The notes: generated from the sequence alone by a model not told the origin. A stretch of DNA of 64,000 nt from Sweltsa coloradensis (GCA_024449915.1 JAMZAV010000366.1:124001-188000); one strand, 5' to 3'; counted from the stretch's first letter, positions 11,061 to 22,715 are shown. A program made the numbers and translations.

Positions 11061-13315
11061 TATATATTTTTTTTTTATTGAAATACATATCTCTTATACA
11101 TTTTTTATCCAAACAAGTTCGGCCATCCACAAGCTGCACAGGACAGCTTAACTGTGGAATATGTTACATTAAAAAAATTCATACATGTGAAATAATGATT
11201 TTTAAATAATTCGATAATTCAAAATTCTAGATAGCAATACAATAATTAGTGAAGTAACAGTAAGTAACAGTAAGCAGTAAATGACTCAGCGTGTAAAAAG
11301 AAAAGAAAAAAAAAATATAACACTAAAATAAAAGATTAAAATTGTAGATAAAAACAAGTAATGAATGTGCAAATTATTAAATACTTATACTAGCCAAAAA
11401 ACATTTTTGTGAAGCAACAGTTTGCAGATAATACAGTGAATAACAGTGAATAGAACAGATATAGGACAGTGAAATATTAGAGTGCTAATTCATTTACATT
11501 AAATTATGAAACACTTATGTAACAAATACACAAGTACAAATACACAACAACCCTAACTTCACACATTTCGTAATAAAAATGCCTTTAGTTCTCTTTTGAT
11601 TTCATAAATAGTCTCTAAATCTCTGATGTTCTTTGGAATACTATTAAAATAGAAAGGTATACTGTAGCTAGTGTTCTTTTACCATACTACTTATTTGCAA
11701 CCCATGGCAACCGGTATACTTCCGAAGATTTGGAGCGAGTAGAAGTAGTGTGATTTATGAAATTTTTGTGAGTATTAACGAAAAAATGTTTCAAAACTAA
11801 TTTATATGTGAATAATTTCTGTAAAGGTAAAACGTTTTGTAGTCTATAACATTCTAAAGTGCTTAAATTATTTTCAAAAGTAATCATCTTCATTATTTTA
11901 TTTTGAATAGAGATTATGCTATTTAGCTGTGAGAACGAAGCATTTCCCCAAATTAACAGACCGTAAGAAATAACCGACTCTGCAAGGGCTATATAAACCA
12001 TCTTTACATATTTAAGTAGTAAAATACTTTTAACTGCATATAATAATGCTTGTATATTCCAACTAAAGTTTCTATCAATCTCCAACCCCAAAAACGGATG
12101 GCTGTAAACAGTTGGAATTGATGTATCACACGAACAATCCAGATCAATTTTACCCGCATTCAGATGTAAGCATTCAAAATTGTGGGCGATAACATTAATA
12201 TTAGTATTTCTACACGCGTTTAACGGCATGGAAATGTGCACAATCTTTGTTTTTTCAATATTTACGATTAGCCTTACGTCATGGTTCCACCTGAGTAAAT
12301 TTAGAAAATCATTTTGCAAGTATCTTTCTGCAATTTTTACGTTTTTATGGATAGACACTAAAGCAAAGTCATCAGCGTAGCAAAAAGCAATACACTTAAT
12401 AATATACTTAACCGTAATATTTACATATATTAAGTAAAGTTGAGGTCCTAAAATAGAGCCTTGTGGTACGCCACTGCTACATGACTTTGCTTCACTATAC
12501 ACTTCGCCTATTCTTACAATTAACTTTCTATTCGATTAACAATTTTTAAACCAATTTAATAATGTACCTCTAACCCCAATACTTTCCAACGCATCTAGCA
12601 GCTTATTAAAATCAAGGGTGTCAAATGCTTTTTTATAATCGATAAACATACATAAAATGTTAAAATTTTCGTCTAGCTTGGTATTAACTAGGTCAGAAAA
12701 GGATGACAAAAGGTCAACTGTACTTTTTCCTCTTTGAAATCCATATTGTTGTTTATTATTTTAAATTTCGTCATGTAATCTATTAAGCAATTTGCCACGT
12801 ATCTTTCAAGTATTTTTTCAATGCTACACATAATGGCAATTGGCCAATAATTGACATATTTCAAATGGTCGCCCTTTTTGAAAATTGGCCTGACAACAGA
12901 TGTTTTCAATGTTTCTGGAATAATACCCTCCTTTAAGGATAAGTTAATAAATAGGGCAATAACTGGACTGATCTCGTCAACTTTACTTTGCAAATCCTTA
13001 ACTCTAATTCCGTCAATACCTGCCTTTTTATTATTATTATTCATTTTAAGTATTATTTCTTTGACTCCGGTCGCTGAAATAGGAGGCACGTATATCGACT
13101 GTAATTGTTGCTCGTATGCATTATCTCTCATATTGTTATCTACACACTTAATGTCGCAAATCTGAACAATATTTTCAATTTCATCTACAAAGGTATTTGC
13201 AAAATTATTAGCAATGTTTGGAATTGTATCATGTCTACCTAAAAATTTATTTATAACTTCCTCAACTGTATCTTTCCTTTTCCGACCCATTATCTCATTA
13301 ATATTTATAATATAT
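11000..13315 (-). mobile_element. Non-LTR retrotransposon with reverse transcriptase, degenerate
   Basis: Minus-strand frame 13290-12688 starts the RT region (NNKKAGIDGIRVKDLQSKV, VVRPIFKKGDHLKYVNYWPI). After a frameshift, 12502-11687 carries SSGVPQGSILGPQL, the catalytic YADDFALV and the thumb region to the stop. The region just upstream of the second frame reads as the missing RT palm piece in another phase. No endonuclease is present, so the copy is 5' truncated. The 3' end is a (TTA)n tail at 11004-11060. The family looks like the L2/CR1/Jockey group; the clade is uncertain. Confidence 0.85.
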
Positions 13316-13322
13316 ATTATAA

Positions 13323-13323
<1 letters not shown>

Positions 13324-13400
<77 letters not shown>
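13324..13400. repeat. (AAT)n microsatellite beside ZAD exon 2
   Basis: About 25 AAT triplets ending 25 bases before the splice acceptor of ZAD exon 2. Confidence 0.95.
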
Positions 13401-13402
<2 letters not shown>

Positions 13403-13425
13403 CCTCATGGCTTGTTCTGTTGCAG

Positions 13426-13569
13426 GTATCACTGCAAGATGTTCTACCAGTTGCCTGCTGTAACCAATGTATTGATAAGTTAGATGCCTGTCAAGAGTTG
13501 GTTAACCGATGTCTGGAAGCAGATTGGAAGCTTCGATCGTTATTGCAGAGTAACAAGCATATTTATCGG
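13426..13569 (+). CDS. ZAD zinc-finger gene, exon 2 (C-half of ZAD)
   Basis: Exactly 48 codons, open in phase 0, between TTCTGTTGCAG and a GTATGA donor. It reads VSLQDVLPVACCNQCIDKLD and then ACQELVNRCLEADWKLRSLL, closing SNKHIYR. This is the second half of a ZAD: the LP..xCxxC zinc ligands followed by the long helix used in dimerisation. Joined to exon 1 (CRVC... HLPIE) it gives a complete four-cysteine ZAD. The two halves are separated by an 11.6 kb intron filled with a tandem satellite, fold-backs and two LINE copies. The acceptor sits directly after an (AAT)n tract at 13324-13400, so the intron end is squeezed against a microsatellite. No stop-to-stop ORF search finds this exon because it is too short. 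Confidence 0.85.
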
Positions 13570-13977
13570 GTATGATGAATTACATAGGTACCTGCCATTA
13601 GGGATATTAGTAGTAGTAGGTAGTGTTCTTTATTTAGAACCAGTTGGTATTTTCATAGTTAATACAAAATGCAGTGCATCAAGATACAATGGATGAATTT
13701 ATGAAATGCAGGTTGACAACATATTAATAGTGCGGTGGTCGAAACCAAAATTTCAGCTTTGACCCATACAGGCGGTACAACCGCACAAAACCAAAATAAA
13801 ATCGTCGGCTACTTCATCACCCACTATAAAAATGACGTCGTCTCCAAATGCGTGTACGTCATAGATTTACAACGCCATCTTGGATGCGCGGCGTCCATCG
13901 CACTTTGCGTTATAAACCATATCGTACATTCTGTAATTTTTGCATTAGAAAAATGTAGTGCGTTTTATTCACAAGAC

Positions 13978-14935
13978 TAGGGTTGCCAACCGGACGGTTT
14001 TTGACCGGCACGCCGGTTTTTGCCCCACTTGGCCGGTTGCCGGTCAGTCCCTTCGACCGGCAATAGTGTTGCCGTTTTTTTTTACGTAAATAACCCATTT
14101 AGAAATGTTACTAAATATACACAAAAAACTAAAATAAATATTTAAAAACCATCCTAATCATTGTTTCTCAAATCCCAAATCCCACTTAATTTGTAAACAT
14201 TGTTATTCTCCACTTCCCCTTGACCTAACCCGCCAACCCCCTCACCAGACAGCAAACAAGGCAGTAGGCTGGCCAAAGACTGCCACACTGCACTGCAGTC
14301 CACTGTCAATGTCGTTCATACGGGAAGTTTGTGCACGAATCCGACGATGAAATTGACTCTCCGCGAAAAAATAAAGTCCAACAAGACTCTCCTTCAAGCA
14401 GCAAGATCAACTGCTAAATACTAATTCACGATTAAGAAGTAAACTTGTTAATTGATCATGATTCCTTTAAATCTGTTAATGCTGTTTACGTAATATTAAT
14501 TTACTGATTTGAGAATCGTGATATGACAAATTGAAATTAAGACAAAAAAATTAATCGTGGTTTATTTGGAATAATTTATTATCCTTAGGCCTAAATTACT
14601 TATGAATAAAAATATGCCCATTGCCTACTCGAATTATGAATACTCTGCATATCAGCGGATGTAATATAATCTAGGCCTATTATCTCAGTGACTTTTTTAT
14701 TTTTGGTGGTTTTCCAGTTTTGACTGCACAAAAACTACATTGTTTTGGTACATCATCCAGCCCACCACTTTATTCTAAAACGCACCAAATGCAATCTAAA
14801 AAGCTGAATTTCAAAATTTTCGCCTGCGGCGCTATAGTTGGGGGGCTCTGCCCCCAAACCCCCCGTGCTTGGTCCCTTTTCCCACGAATTTACATGGAAG
14901 GCCGGTTTTTCCCGTGGCCAGAGTTGGCAACCCTA
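13978..14935. mobile_element. hAT element, 8-bp target duplication CACAAGAC
   Basis: Begins TAGGGTTGCCAAC and ends GTTGGCAACCCTA, a perfect inverted repeat, with CACAAGAC at both 13970-13977 and 14936-14943. An 8-base duplication is the mark of hAT elements. The 5' part is rich in CCGG words (GGACGGTTTTTGACCGGC). A short frame at 14304-14417 reads YGKFVHESDDEIDSPRKNKV and stops, perhaps a remnant of an acidic transposase N-terminus. The right part (14715-14880) is shared, inverted, with the element at 38101-38834. Confidence 0.93.
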
Positions 14936-15108
14936 CACAAGACATGGGCGTTCATCGTGCTAAAATTTTATTTGGGATTGCAACAATAAGTCAAGGTGAA
15001 AAAATTAACATTTTCAGAATTACACTAAAATGTTCTATATTTTTTACGGTTAAACCATCAACATTTTCTTAAGAGTGTTCACGAGACAGACATGTACACG
15101 GCACTCTT

Positions 15109-15479
15109 GTAAGCACTCAAATTCAGATGTACAACGCGTTGGAGAAAAATTGAAACGTCATACGGGAATTCTAAAATGCACAAGACACAGATATTTTTAT
15201 GCTGAACAACATGCAACAAACAGAATTAATGTGTGTCTGTGTAATAACTAATACCATTGTTACGCATAAAGTTGACGCAACGGGAAAAGGAAGAGGTTGC
15301 TCCCGTCGCGTTGACTTTACGCTTAACAATGGTGAACAGTAGGGATTATTATATAAAGCAATTCTGTTTGTTGTATGTTCTTCTGCATAAAAATATCTGT
15401 GTCTTGTGCATGTTAGAATTCACGTTTGTTGTTTCAATTTTTCTCCAGAGCGTTGTACATTTGAATTTGAGTGCTTACG
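15109..15479. repeat. Fold-back, arms about 177 bp
   Basis: Arms 15109-15285 and 15301-15479 are reverse complements with a 15-base loop. Near the centre, ACCATTGTTACGCATAAAGT pairs with ACTTTACGCTTAACAATGGT. Further out, ACACAGATATTTTTATGC and GTAAGCACTCAAATTC recur inverted. Confidence 0.88.
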
Positions 15480-16080
15480 GGCGTGTCAAGGTCATATTTG
15501 TCTAGTGAAGACTCTTACGACACGGGGATAGATTTTAATTGCGGAATACATTTGTGAACACGTCCGTATTTTTTGTTTTACTTAAATGCAAATACTTTTG
15601 GTCGCTTTGGTGGTAAACGTGATGAAAAGTGTAGCGTGCGGCAAACTATAAAAATGGTTGAATCCTTATTGTTGGATGCATTGTTATATAGATCCTGGCC
15701 AAAAGACACGTGGAATCTTGTTCTCGTGGAGTTTTCTCGATCCTGTTAGTGTATACTGGTACCTTAAGGCTAAAAATAATCGTGGGTAGACATTTGTCAT
15801 TTTGGGAAAAAAAAAATTATGACGCCATCTTGTTTTAGGCATATGCAAATAGTACATGCTTATTACTATTTAGTTACTTTTCCAAAAAAGTAATGAAATT
15901 ACGTTACTTTACCAAAAAAAAGTAGTGAAATTACTTTCAAAAATCACTTTTTAATTTAACGCCCACACTTTGGTGGTGGTTTTCCACCATTATCTAGGGC
16001 ACAGGCGTGTCGGACTCGGAAGTCTATTTTTCCAGAGGGGGCGAACTTTCCCAGGAAAAGTACATGCTTCCATTGACTAC

Positions 16081-16290
16081 TTTATTTATTTTATTTATTT
16101 ATTTATTTATTTATTTAATGTCTATCCTATTCAGTTATAAAAACTGATTTACAAAGGAGGACAACTAAATAAATCTAATTACATAGATGCAGACACAACA
16201 ATGAACTACATTTAAGTAAATATTTGAAATAGTAATATTACAACAATGCATTAAATATTTAACAAATTTGATAACAAATAAAAAGGATAC
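16081..16290 (-). mobile_element. 3' end of a (TAAA)n-tailed LINE-like element
   Basis: (TTTA)n followed by TGTCTATCCTATTCAG and GGAGGACAACTAAATAAATC. The reverse complement recurs at 39360-39565 and, shorter, at 45040-45102. No reverse-transcriptase frame is retained. Confidence 0.7.
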
Positions 16291-16912
16291 GTATATCACA
16301 AAGCTCGGAAACGGTTTATAGTCAAAACGATTCAGGCTGATTCAGGCTGAAACGGTTTGAACTGGAAGTGTAGGCCTAAAACAATAGATTTCTAACAGAT
16401 TCGGCGGAAACGGTTCAAGATTTTGTAGCATGGGAACCATTTTGGAAAACAATTTTCTAGGTTAAGAGTGACATTTATTCTTGTTTATCTTATAGATAAT
16501 ATGATTTAGTCCGTACAAAACTTTAAATAATTATACCTAGATAATGGTGTAAGAGTATGTTTTAACTTCGGAAGTCAGATCGGAAGTCGAATTAAAGTCA
16601 ATATGTATTTGAATTCTGAGATTGATATTGAGATTGCCATGGCGTTGTTATTTACCTTGAAACGGTGACGTGTGCCTATATTAACCGATTCGAGTTTGCC
16701 AAATCACAAACTCAAGTGTTTTTGGCCAAAACCGACGAGTATATCAACAACTTCAAACCGTTTCGATTTGCCAGAACCGTTTCCGAGCTCTGTGATAGCC
16801 TATATTGTCAAGCAGAAGGATCTAAGTCCACTTTGTCCCAAATGACCTTATACTTTGATCTAAGTCAAAACACTTCAGTCTTTCTAGTGGTAGAAAGATC
16901 TAAGTCCTCAGA

Positions 16913-17659
16913 GCCCCGATTCATGTACATTTATCCGGGTATAAGTGGTATAAGGACGGTATAATGCAGGACATGGCAGGATAAGGCCTGGTTAAGTCTG
17001 AGCAACTCTCATCCAATCAGAAATTTTCAATCCAACAACAAGTACAACAAATGTTTTTTCCACTGCATTCCACAGCCATGTAAATCAGCAGATTTGCAAA
17101 AGAACACTAAAATTTGCACCATCTTTTGTTTTACATTTTATTTATTGACAGAAGATTGCGTGAGATCATTAAAAGAAAAGAAAAGGCGTATTATTGCCGT
17201 AAATTTTGGAGTAGCCTAGGACTATCATACTATTGTTCATCTGCATAAGGCTTTTAGTAATCAAAACTAGTTATTTGTGCGGGTTGTGTGTCAAAACAAG
17301 GTCGTGCAGGCCTAGGGTTGCCTAGGAGAGGCCAAGGGCTTGTCAAACGTGTTATGTTAGTATTAATTTTACCTAGTCCTATAGCCTAATCGAACGTTAG
17401 GCCTACACTGTTGTATTATGAATAATTTTCTACATCTGGGCCTAGGCCCGGGACGGTTTCTGATTTGTTTTATGAGAGTAATGACAACTTTTCTCGTTTA
17501 ACACATAGACGCAAAATTTAAAATGTCCGCCATCTGTTTACATATTTTCTATCCCCGTGCGAGGCGGGATAAGTCTTCATGAATTGGATTCGGAGTTATA
17601 CCGCACTTATACCACCTAACTCTGCTTATACCGGATAAAAAATGTACATGAATCGGGGC
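16913..17659. mobile_element. Inverted-repeat DNA element nested in the hAT element
   Basis: GCCCCGATTCATGTACAT at 16913 and its perfect reverse complement ending at 17659, followed inward by GGTATAA-rich subterminal repeats on both sides. The interior matches 4240-4570. No transposase is seen. The target duplication is unclear. Confidence 0.82.
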
Positions 17660-18869
17660 CCAGATGTGTAGTTTTATTTTTAACTGGTTTGTTTAATCAT
17701 GGATTTACAAGGCGCATGGATATGCATCTCTTGGTTAATTGGTGTACTGTGAAACTAGCCCCGAAAAACAAAAACTTGTCAAACATTGTCGCCATTTTTG
17801 CCTGTTTACACAATTATTTACATTTTGAAGTGCAAAAATGGCCGCCAATTTTATTGTTGCTATAAGTTTAGGCCTAAACAGGAAACGAGAATCTCAGACG
17901 CACCGCCCCATAATGTTGCAGGTCCAAGAACGCCAGTTACTATTATAAGTCCATGGTTTAATGATCCAAGTCCATTATACATGATTAAACTGAGGAGCAA
18001 AAAGAGCCATGTTCACGACATGGATCTTTATGCAACCGATATATTTCTGCAAAAGGATCTAAGTCCAAGCTAGATCCTTATGCATCTGGGATTCGAATAA
18101 TGTAATGATCATAATGATTCAATGCTACAAGCTGGATCATTACGCTATGAACAAGATTCAACGTAACCTGACGACGCTCACTTTAGGCTGGGGCCTAAAG
18201 GTATTCTTAAGATTTTTTGGAAATATTTCAGCATCATAAAGATCCAAGTCCAAAATTTAATTATGGCTTTGATATGATTTTTATTTTTTTTTTTTTTTTT
18301 TTCCTTATTTAAAATAAGGAATAGTGTTTTCTTTGGAACTTTGAAATGTAAAAAGTGCAGGTAGGCCAAAATAACTAGACATGACACACTCTTTTCTGTT
18401 TATTGGTTTTGTGAACAAATGGCAATTGTGACTTAGATCCTTATGATTCTGAGATCCTTAGATTATGTAGTCATACATAGTTACATAATATGCAACTAAT
18501 GTTCTTAAGTAAGTGGCGTACACTGAAATATATTTGGGGGGGGGGCTTGCATGAACGACTCAATGGGGGAAGGAGAAGGCAATTTTTTAAGAATACTTAT
18601 TTTTAAAGAGGATTTTATGTGTTTTAGAAGAGGCTTTGCTGAACAAAAAAAGAAAATGATAAGGCCTAGATGAAATTTAATTTTTTGCGTAAACGTAGAT
18701 GATTTTAAGAATATAATATTTAAGCTGGTATTTCTGGGGGTGGGGGTGCGGTTGATCCAGCCCATCCCCCTGGATTTGCCGCTGCCTTGAATATTGGTAG
18801 CTTTTTAGTGGTGAAAAGTAACAAACACTTTGCGACAATCACTACTTTTGTTTACTAACTTAGTACCGG

Positions 18870-19006
18870 TACAGATTTGGTCTATCTCTATCTTGCTGGC
18901 TAGCTTCTTATGAATAGTAGCAGATCTCATTCGGGAACAATTCTCCCTTTTAACACGTTTTAGGGCACTAAAAGATCGTTCCGCAGTTGCTGCCGATACT
19001 AGTACA
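18870..19006 (-). pseudogene. hAT transposase C-terminal (dimerisation) remnant
   Basis: Minus-strand reading from about 19006: VSAATAERSFSALKRVKREN, then CSRMRSATIHKKLASKIEID. The motif AxAERSFSALKR is the hallmark of the hAT C-terminal dimerisation region. The frame is open for about 45 codons, and no other transposase block is recognisable upstream, so it is a relic. It lies inside the 16002-19526 element. Confidence 0.85.
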
Positions 19007-19031
19007 GTTAATATAAGCTATCTACAGTAGC

Positions 19032-19360
19032 GGTCATCGCGAGACTGCTGCGGTTTCCTCTTCCTCTCGATTTGTGCTTGTTTGGGGGTAGAGGGGTTGT
19101 GGGGGCTGTTTGTGCCATGAGACATCCACCGTCCACAGTTACAGCCAACCCCCAAGAAATAATACAATATCTGACATCTCTGAGGTCCGAGTATCTACAC
19201 TTAGCTGTCATCGTGAGACTGCAGTGGTTTCCTCTTTTTCTCGATTTGTGCTTGTTTGCGAGGAGGGGGGCTGTTTATGCCATGAGACATCCACCGTCTA
19301 TGGTTACAGCCAACCCCCAAGAAATAATACAATAGGTATCTGACATCTCTGAGATACTTT
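19032..19360 (+). repeat. Direct duplication of about 175 bp
   Basis: Two copies, from about 19032 and 19207, share CATGAGACATCCACCGTC, GTTACAGCCAACCCCCAAGA and AATAATACAAT followed by ATCTGACATCTCTGAG. Confidence 0.8.
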
Positions 19361-19526
19361 CCATCTTTACAAGAAAGTGCAAAGCTAGTTACAATTTTGG
19401 TTAGTTTGTAATTTTTCTCGAGGGGGCAAGAAGATACTTTTGCCCCCCCCCCCCCCTTCTGTAACTAAGCTCGGGGGGGGGAGCAAGCTACCACCCTACT
19501 CCCCCCTCCCAGCTCCGACGCCGCTG

Positions 19527-20018
19527 CTAGGGCATTAAACAATAGCTTGCCAGCCTCAGTGTTTCTTCCTCATCATCTAACTTCTTCTTCTCCACCAATT
19601 TACTCCACTCTCTTCTGTCCTCCCACAGCTTTATTCTTGCCACATGCTCCCACACTTCATCTCTTTTTCCAACGTCTTCTTGAATTAATCTTTCCCATTT
19701 CTCTCTTGGCCTTCCTACTCTTCTTTTCACCTACTCTGCCGCTTCAAATTCTCGTCTTGGAATCCTCTCATCCATCCTTTTCATATGTCCAAACCATCTT
19801 AGACGTTCTCTTCCTAATTTAAACCTCAATCTCTCCAGTCCCAGTTCTTTTCTGATTACATTACTTCTTATCTTGTCCATCTTGGTAACTCCCTTGACAC
19901 TTCTTAAGAACTTCATTTCTGCTGCTTCCAGCTGACTCTCTTCTTTTGTTCCCACTGCCCATGTTACTGCCCCATACGTTAGTACAGGTATAGGTACAAA
20001 ATATGCCTTGTACAGCAA
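19527..20018 (-). pseudogene. Non-LTR reverse-transcriptase C-terminal relic
   Basis: Minus-strand frame from 20018: VLTYGAVTWAVGTKEESQLE, then LRWFGHMKRMDERIPRREFE, an in-frame stop at 19731, then RRVGRPREKWERLIQEDVGK and LWEDRREWSKLVEKKK, ending LRLASYCLMP. This is the conserved C-terminal tail (WFGHxxRM, GRPxxxW) of many non-LTR reverse transcriptases. The catalytic part is absent. The 8-bp duplication of the hAT element overlaps the final codons. Confidence 0.85.
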
Positions 20019-20054
20019 AATTTTACATTTTTGTAAATATGTAATAATAATATA

Positions 20055-20160
20055 AGGTTTTTAAAGCATAAGCCCCCTTTAAGGACATAGTTATTGATTC
20101 ATAGCAGTTGTTGAAAAAATTCGGGGCAAACTTTTTCGACAACTGCTATGAATCAATAAT
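20055..20160. repeat. SINE tail in fold-back arrangement
   Basis: ATTGATTCATAGCAGTTGT and ACAACTGCTATGAATCAAT face each other around CGGGGCAAACTTTTTC. This is the 3' region of the SINE family at 28.4-29.7 kb, minus its tRNA-like head. Confidence 0.7.
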
Positions 20161-20216
20161 AATAATATATATATTTCTGACTCCTCCTCCTGACCTGTGT
20201 GACCTGACCTGTGAGG

Positions 20217-20218
<2 letters not shown>

Positions 20219-20249
<31 letters not shown>

Positions 20250-20278
20250 TTTTTAATAATATTTTTTTTTTTTTTTTT

Positions 20279-20331
<53 letters not shown>

Positions 20332-20332
20332 T
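20219..20332. repeat. (AAT)n microsatellites flanking a T tract
   Basis: Two AAT runs (20219-20250 and 20281-20332) around a poly(T) stretch. Confidence 0.9.
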
Positions 20333-20340
20333 AATGAACT

Positions 20341-20535
20341 TCAATTGAGATCAAGAAGATGTGGAAACAGAAAAAGGTAAATACAATCCCATTCATTATA
20401 TCAGCCAACGGCATCATACCGAAGAAGCTACATGAAAGCATTAAACAACTTGATCTTCAACCCAATGTATACATCGAGACTCAAAAGGCAGTAATACTCA
20501 ACACGTGTAGAATAGTTCGTAAATTTCTAAACTAA
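20341..20535 (+). pseudogene. Reverse-transcriptase extreme C-terminus, 5'-truncated LINE
   Basis: Reads EIKKMWKQKKVNTIPFIISA, then IIPKKLHESIKQLDL and TQKAVILNTCRIVRKFLN, stop at 20533. The pattern W..K...IPFIIxAxGxIPK...LQKAVILxTCxIVRKFL is the usual C-terminal end of many arthropod LINE polymerases. About 290 bases of 3' UTR and an (AAT)n tail at 20826-20867 follow, which fits a 5'-truncated insertion. Confidence 0.8.
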
Positions 20536-20826
20536 GAATGATACTTCGAGATTTCGAGACAGCTCCCATCCGGACATGGTTTTCGTGGTTTCCCATAGTC
20601 CAAAGAGCAAATGCTAGGATGGCGACGAGAAATCGGCCACGACCGTACACAGCAGAAAGAAAACATCATCTACAAACACTATTACAATTTATAAATGACT
20701 TATTTTAGTTAGAGTTAAGACAAAGTAATAATGTATGTAATAGGTACACATGGAAGTACTTGACGTAAGTCCGTACAACATGTTAGCTCCGGTTTTAACC
20801 GAGTTTGTATGAAATACATCCAATAA

Positions 20827-20865
<39 letters not shown>

Positions 20866-20867
<2 letters not shown>

Positions 20868-21302
20868 GGGATGCACATTGATACTTTTTTCATTATCGAT
20901 TATCAAAATGATAATGTCATTATCAAATCGATATTATCGATAATATCGATATCACCAATTAAGCCTGATCATGGAACCACAAGTGTGGCAAGTGTAAGTC
21001 AAAATAAAACAATCACGTTCCGTTTACTGCATGGCTATCTTCGATGTCATGTGTTTGGCTTCCTTTATCGACTAATAGGTCAATTTTTAACATAAATCTC
21101 AAGTTTGACACCACCAGCCCAGCCAGTGTATGGTACAACAGAAGATAATCTCCGTCTTTAGAGTTTAGTTCGTGCCATTATTGACGAATTATTTTACATT
21201 TTCGATAATCGATAATGAATTTTGGTTTTCGATTATCGAAATAATATCCATTAGGCCCTATTGATTTTTGATCGATAATATCGATTATCCTGTGCATCCC
21301 TA
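20866..21302. mobile_element. Non-autonomous element with GGGATGCACA ends, copy 1
   Basis: Ends GGGATGCACATTGATAC and GATTATCCTGTGCATCCCTA; interior full of ATCGATTATC-type words. It inserted into an AAT tract, so the target duplication (ATAATAAT / ATGATAAT) is suggestive only. Collinear with 32022-32452. Confidence 0.75.
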
Positions 21303-21374
21303 ATGATAATAATAATAATTTCCATCTTAATACTTTCACAGCCCGAAATATTACAGAAATCAAATATTTTTCGA

Positions 21375-22705
21375 GTCATTTCGCTGTGTTCGCTTTATTT
21401 TCAACACCTGACGTTTCGATACGACTGTGCGTATCATCGGGGGTACCGCAGGGCTCAGTGTTAGGACCTTTGTTGTTTATTATGTTTATAAATGACATAG
21501 GGCAGGGAATAACATCAAGAATAAGATTATTTGCAGATGATTGTGTTTTGTATAGAGCAATAAGGGGGATTGAGGATGTTAGGCTGTTGCAGGCAGATCT
21601 GGGGGTAATAGAGGAATGGGTCACAGCAAATAAGATGGGTTTGAACATAGGTAAATGTAAGGTGGTTGGTTTCTCGCGAAGAATAATTAAGGTAGGTAGG
21701 ACATACACTTTAGTGGGGGCTGTTATGGAGAAAGTAGGAACGTATAAGTACTTAGGGGTGATGTTGGCAGAGGATTTGGGTTGGGGGGATCAGGTGCAAG
21801 AAGTTGTTAAGAAGGGAAATAGGGCTCTGGGTTTTGTTATGAGAAATCTAAGAGGGGCCAGCCGGGAGGTTAAAGATCGGGCATATAAGGTAGTGGTTAG
21901 ACCTGTCCTGGAGTATGGGGCGGCGGCATGGGATCCGTATAAGTTGGGGGAGGTTTTGGAAGTAGAGAAAGTCCAACGTAGGGCGGCAAGAAGGGTTACG
22001 GGAAAGGTTAGGCGGTGGCGGTGGGAAGAGGATGATAAGGGGAATGTAGAGAGAGTATATGACAGTGTCACTGCAATGTTAGAGAGTTGGGGTGGGAGTC
22101 ATTAGAGGGAAGAAGAAGGGAGGTTAGGTTGTGCAATATGTACAGGGCGGCTAGGGGAAGTAGGGGGTGGGGGACATCCGCAATAGGCTACAAGAGGGGC
22201 TTTACAGGGGAAGGGGGGATCATTCATGGAAGTTCCAGCGTCAAGTAGTAAGAACGGATCTGGGTTGGTATGGTTTCATGGAAAGGACTGTTAGGGAATG
22301 GAATGACTTGCCGGGGGATATTGTAGGTAGTGGGTCTTTAAGGGAATTTAGATCGTTTTTAGGGGGGGACAGTAATTAGGTCTGGGGGGAGTGAGTGGTT
22401 GCCACCGGGCGGAAGGGCCCATTTGCAACCGTTAAGAAATGTTATGTTATTATGTTATCTGAGGCACTCTGAAAAACCTTACATTTGAGATTGTTTTTAT
22501 TACTATATTATTTTATATATTATTTATTATTATATTATTTATATCATTATTTTATATATTATTTATTATTATATTATATCATTATAAAAACAATCTCAAA
22601 TATAAGGTTTTTCAGTGTGCCTCAGATGATGATACGCACAGTCGTATCAACACGTCAGGTGTTGAAAATAAAGCGAACACAGCAAAATGACTCGAAAAAT
22701 ATTTG
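21375..22705. repeat. Fold-back with CGTATCATC / GATGATACG arms, interrupted by a LINE
   Basis: 21375-21438 (AACACCTGACGTTTCGATAC) is the inverse of 22625-22700, and TTGAGATTGTTTTTAT at 22487 faces ATAAAAACAATCTCAAAT at 22584. A relative lies at 58790-59060. The left arm is split by the reverse-transcriptase insertion at 21439-22458. Confidence 0.7.
21439..22458 (+). pseudogene. Non-LTR reverse-transcriptase fragment with FADD catalytic motif
   Basis: From SSGVPQGSVLGPLLFIMFIN through the catalytic FADDCVLYR, NKMGLNIGKCKVVGFSRR (palm/thumb), GTYKYLGVMLAEDLGWGDQV and VVRPVLEYGAAAWDPYKLGE, ending at a stop at 22105. A second frame (22167-22379) holds the C-terminal FMERTVREWNDLPGDIVGSG. The 5' end starts abruptly at the conserved VPQGS block, so it is 5' truncated, and one frameshift separates the last block. 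The 3' end is a short TTATGTTATTATGTTAT tail. The apparent N-terminal residues before SSGVPQ belong to the fold-back it entered. Confidence 0.88.
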
Positions 22706-22715
22706 ATTTCTGTAA

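Larger units (their letters stand above)
16002..19526 (-). mobile_element. Full-length degenerate hAT element, 3.5 kb, target duplication CTAGGGCA
   Basis: CTAGGGCA occurs at 15994-16001 and 19527-19534. The ends are CAGGCGTGTCGGA and TCCGACGCCGCTG, imperfect inverted repeats of the CAG-type seen in ZMYM1-like hAT elements. The minus strand carries a transposase C-terminal remnant at 18870-19006. It has been invaded by a LINE tail (16081-16290) and an inverted-repeat element (16913-17659). Removing it joins 15993 to the 3' end of the reverse-transcriptase relic at 19527-20018, so it landed in that relic. Confidence 0.85.

Noticed and set aside
20108..20380. Asn/Ile-rich frame of 90 codons
   Set aside because: Runs through (AAT)n and poly(T); the real content is the LINE C-terminus in another frame from 20341.
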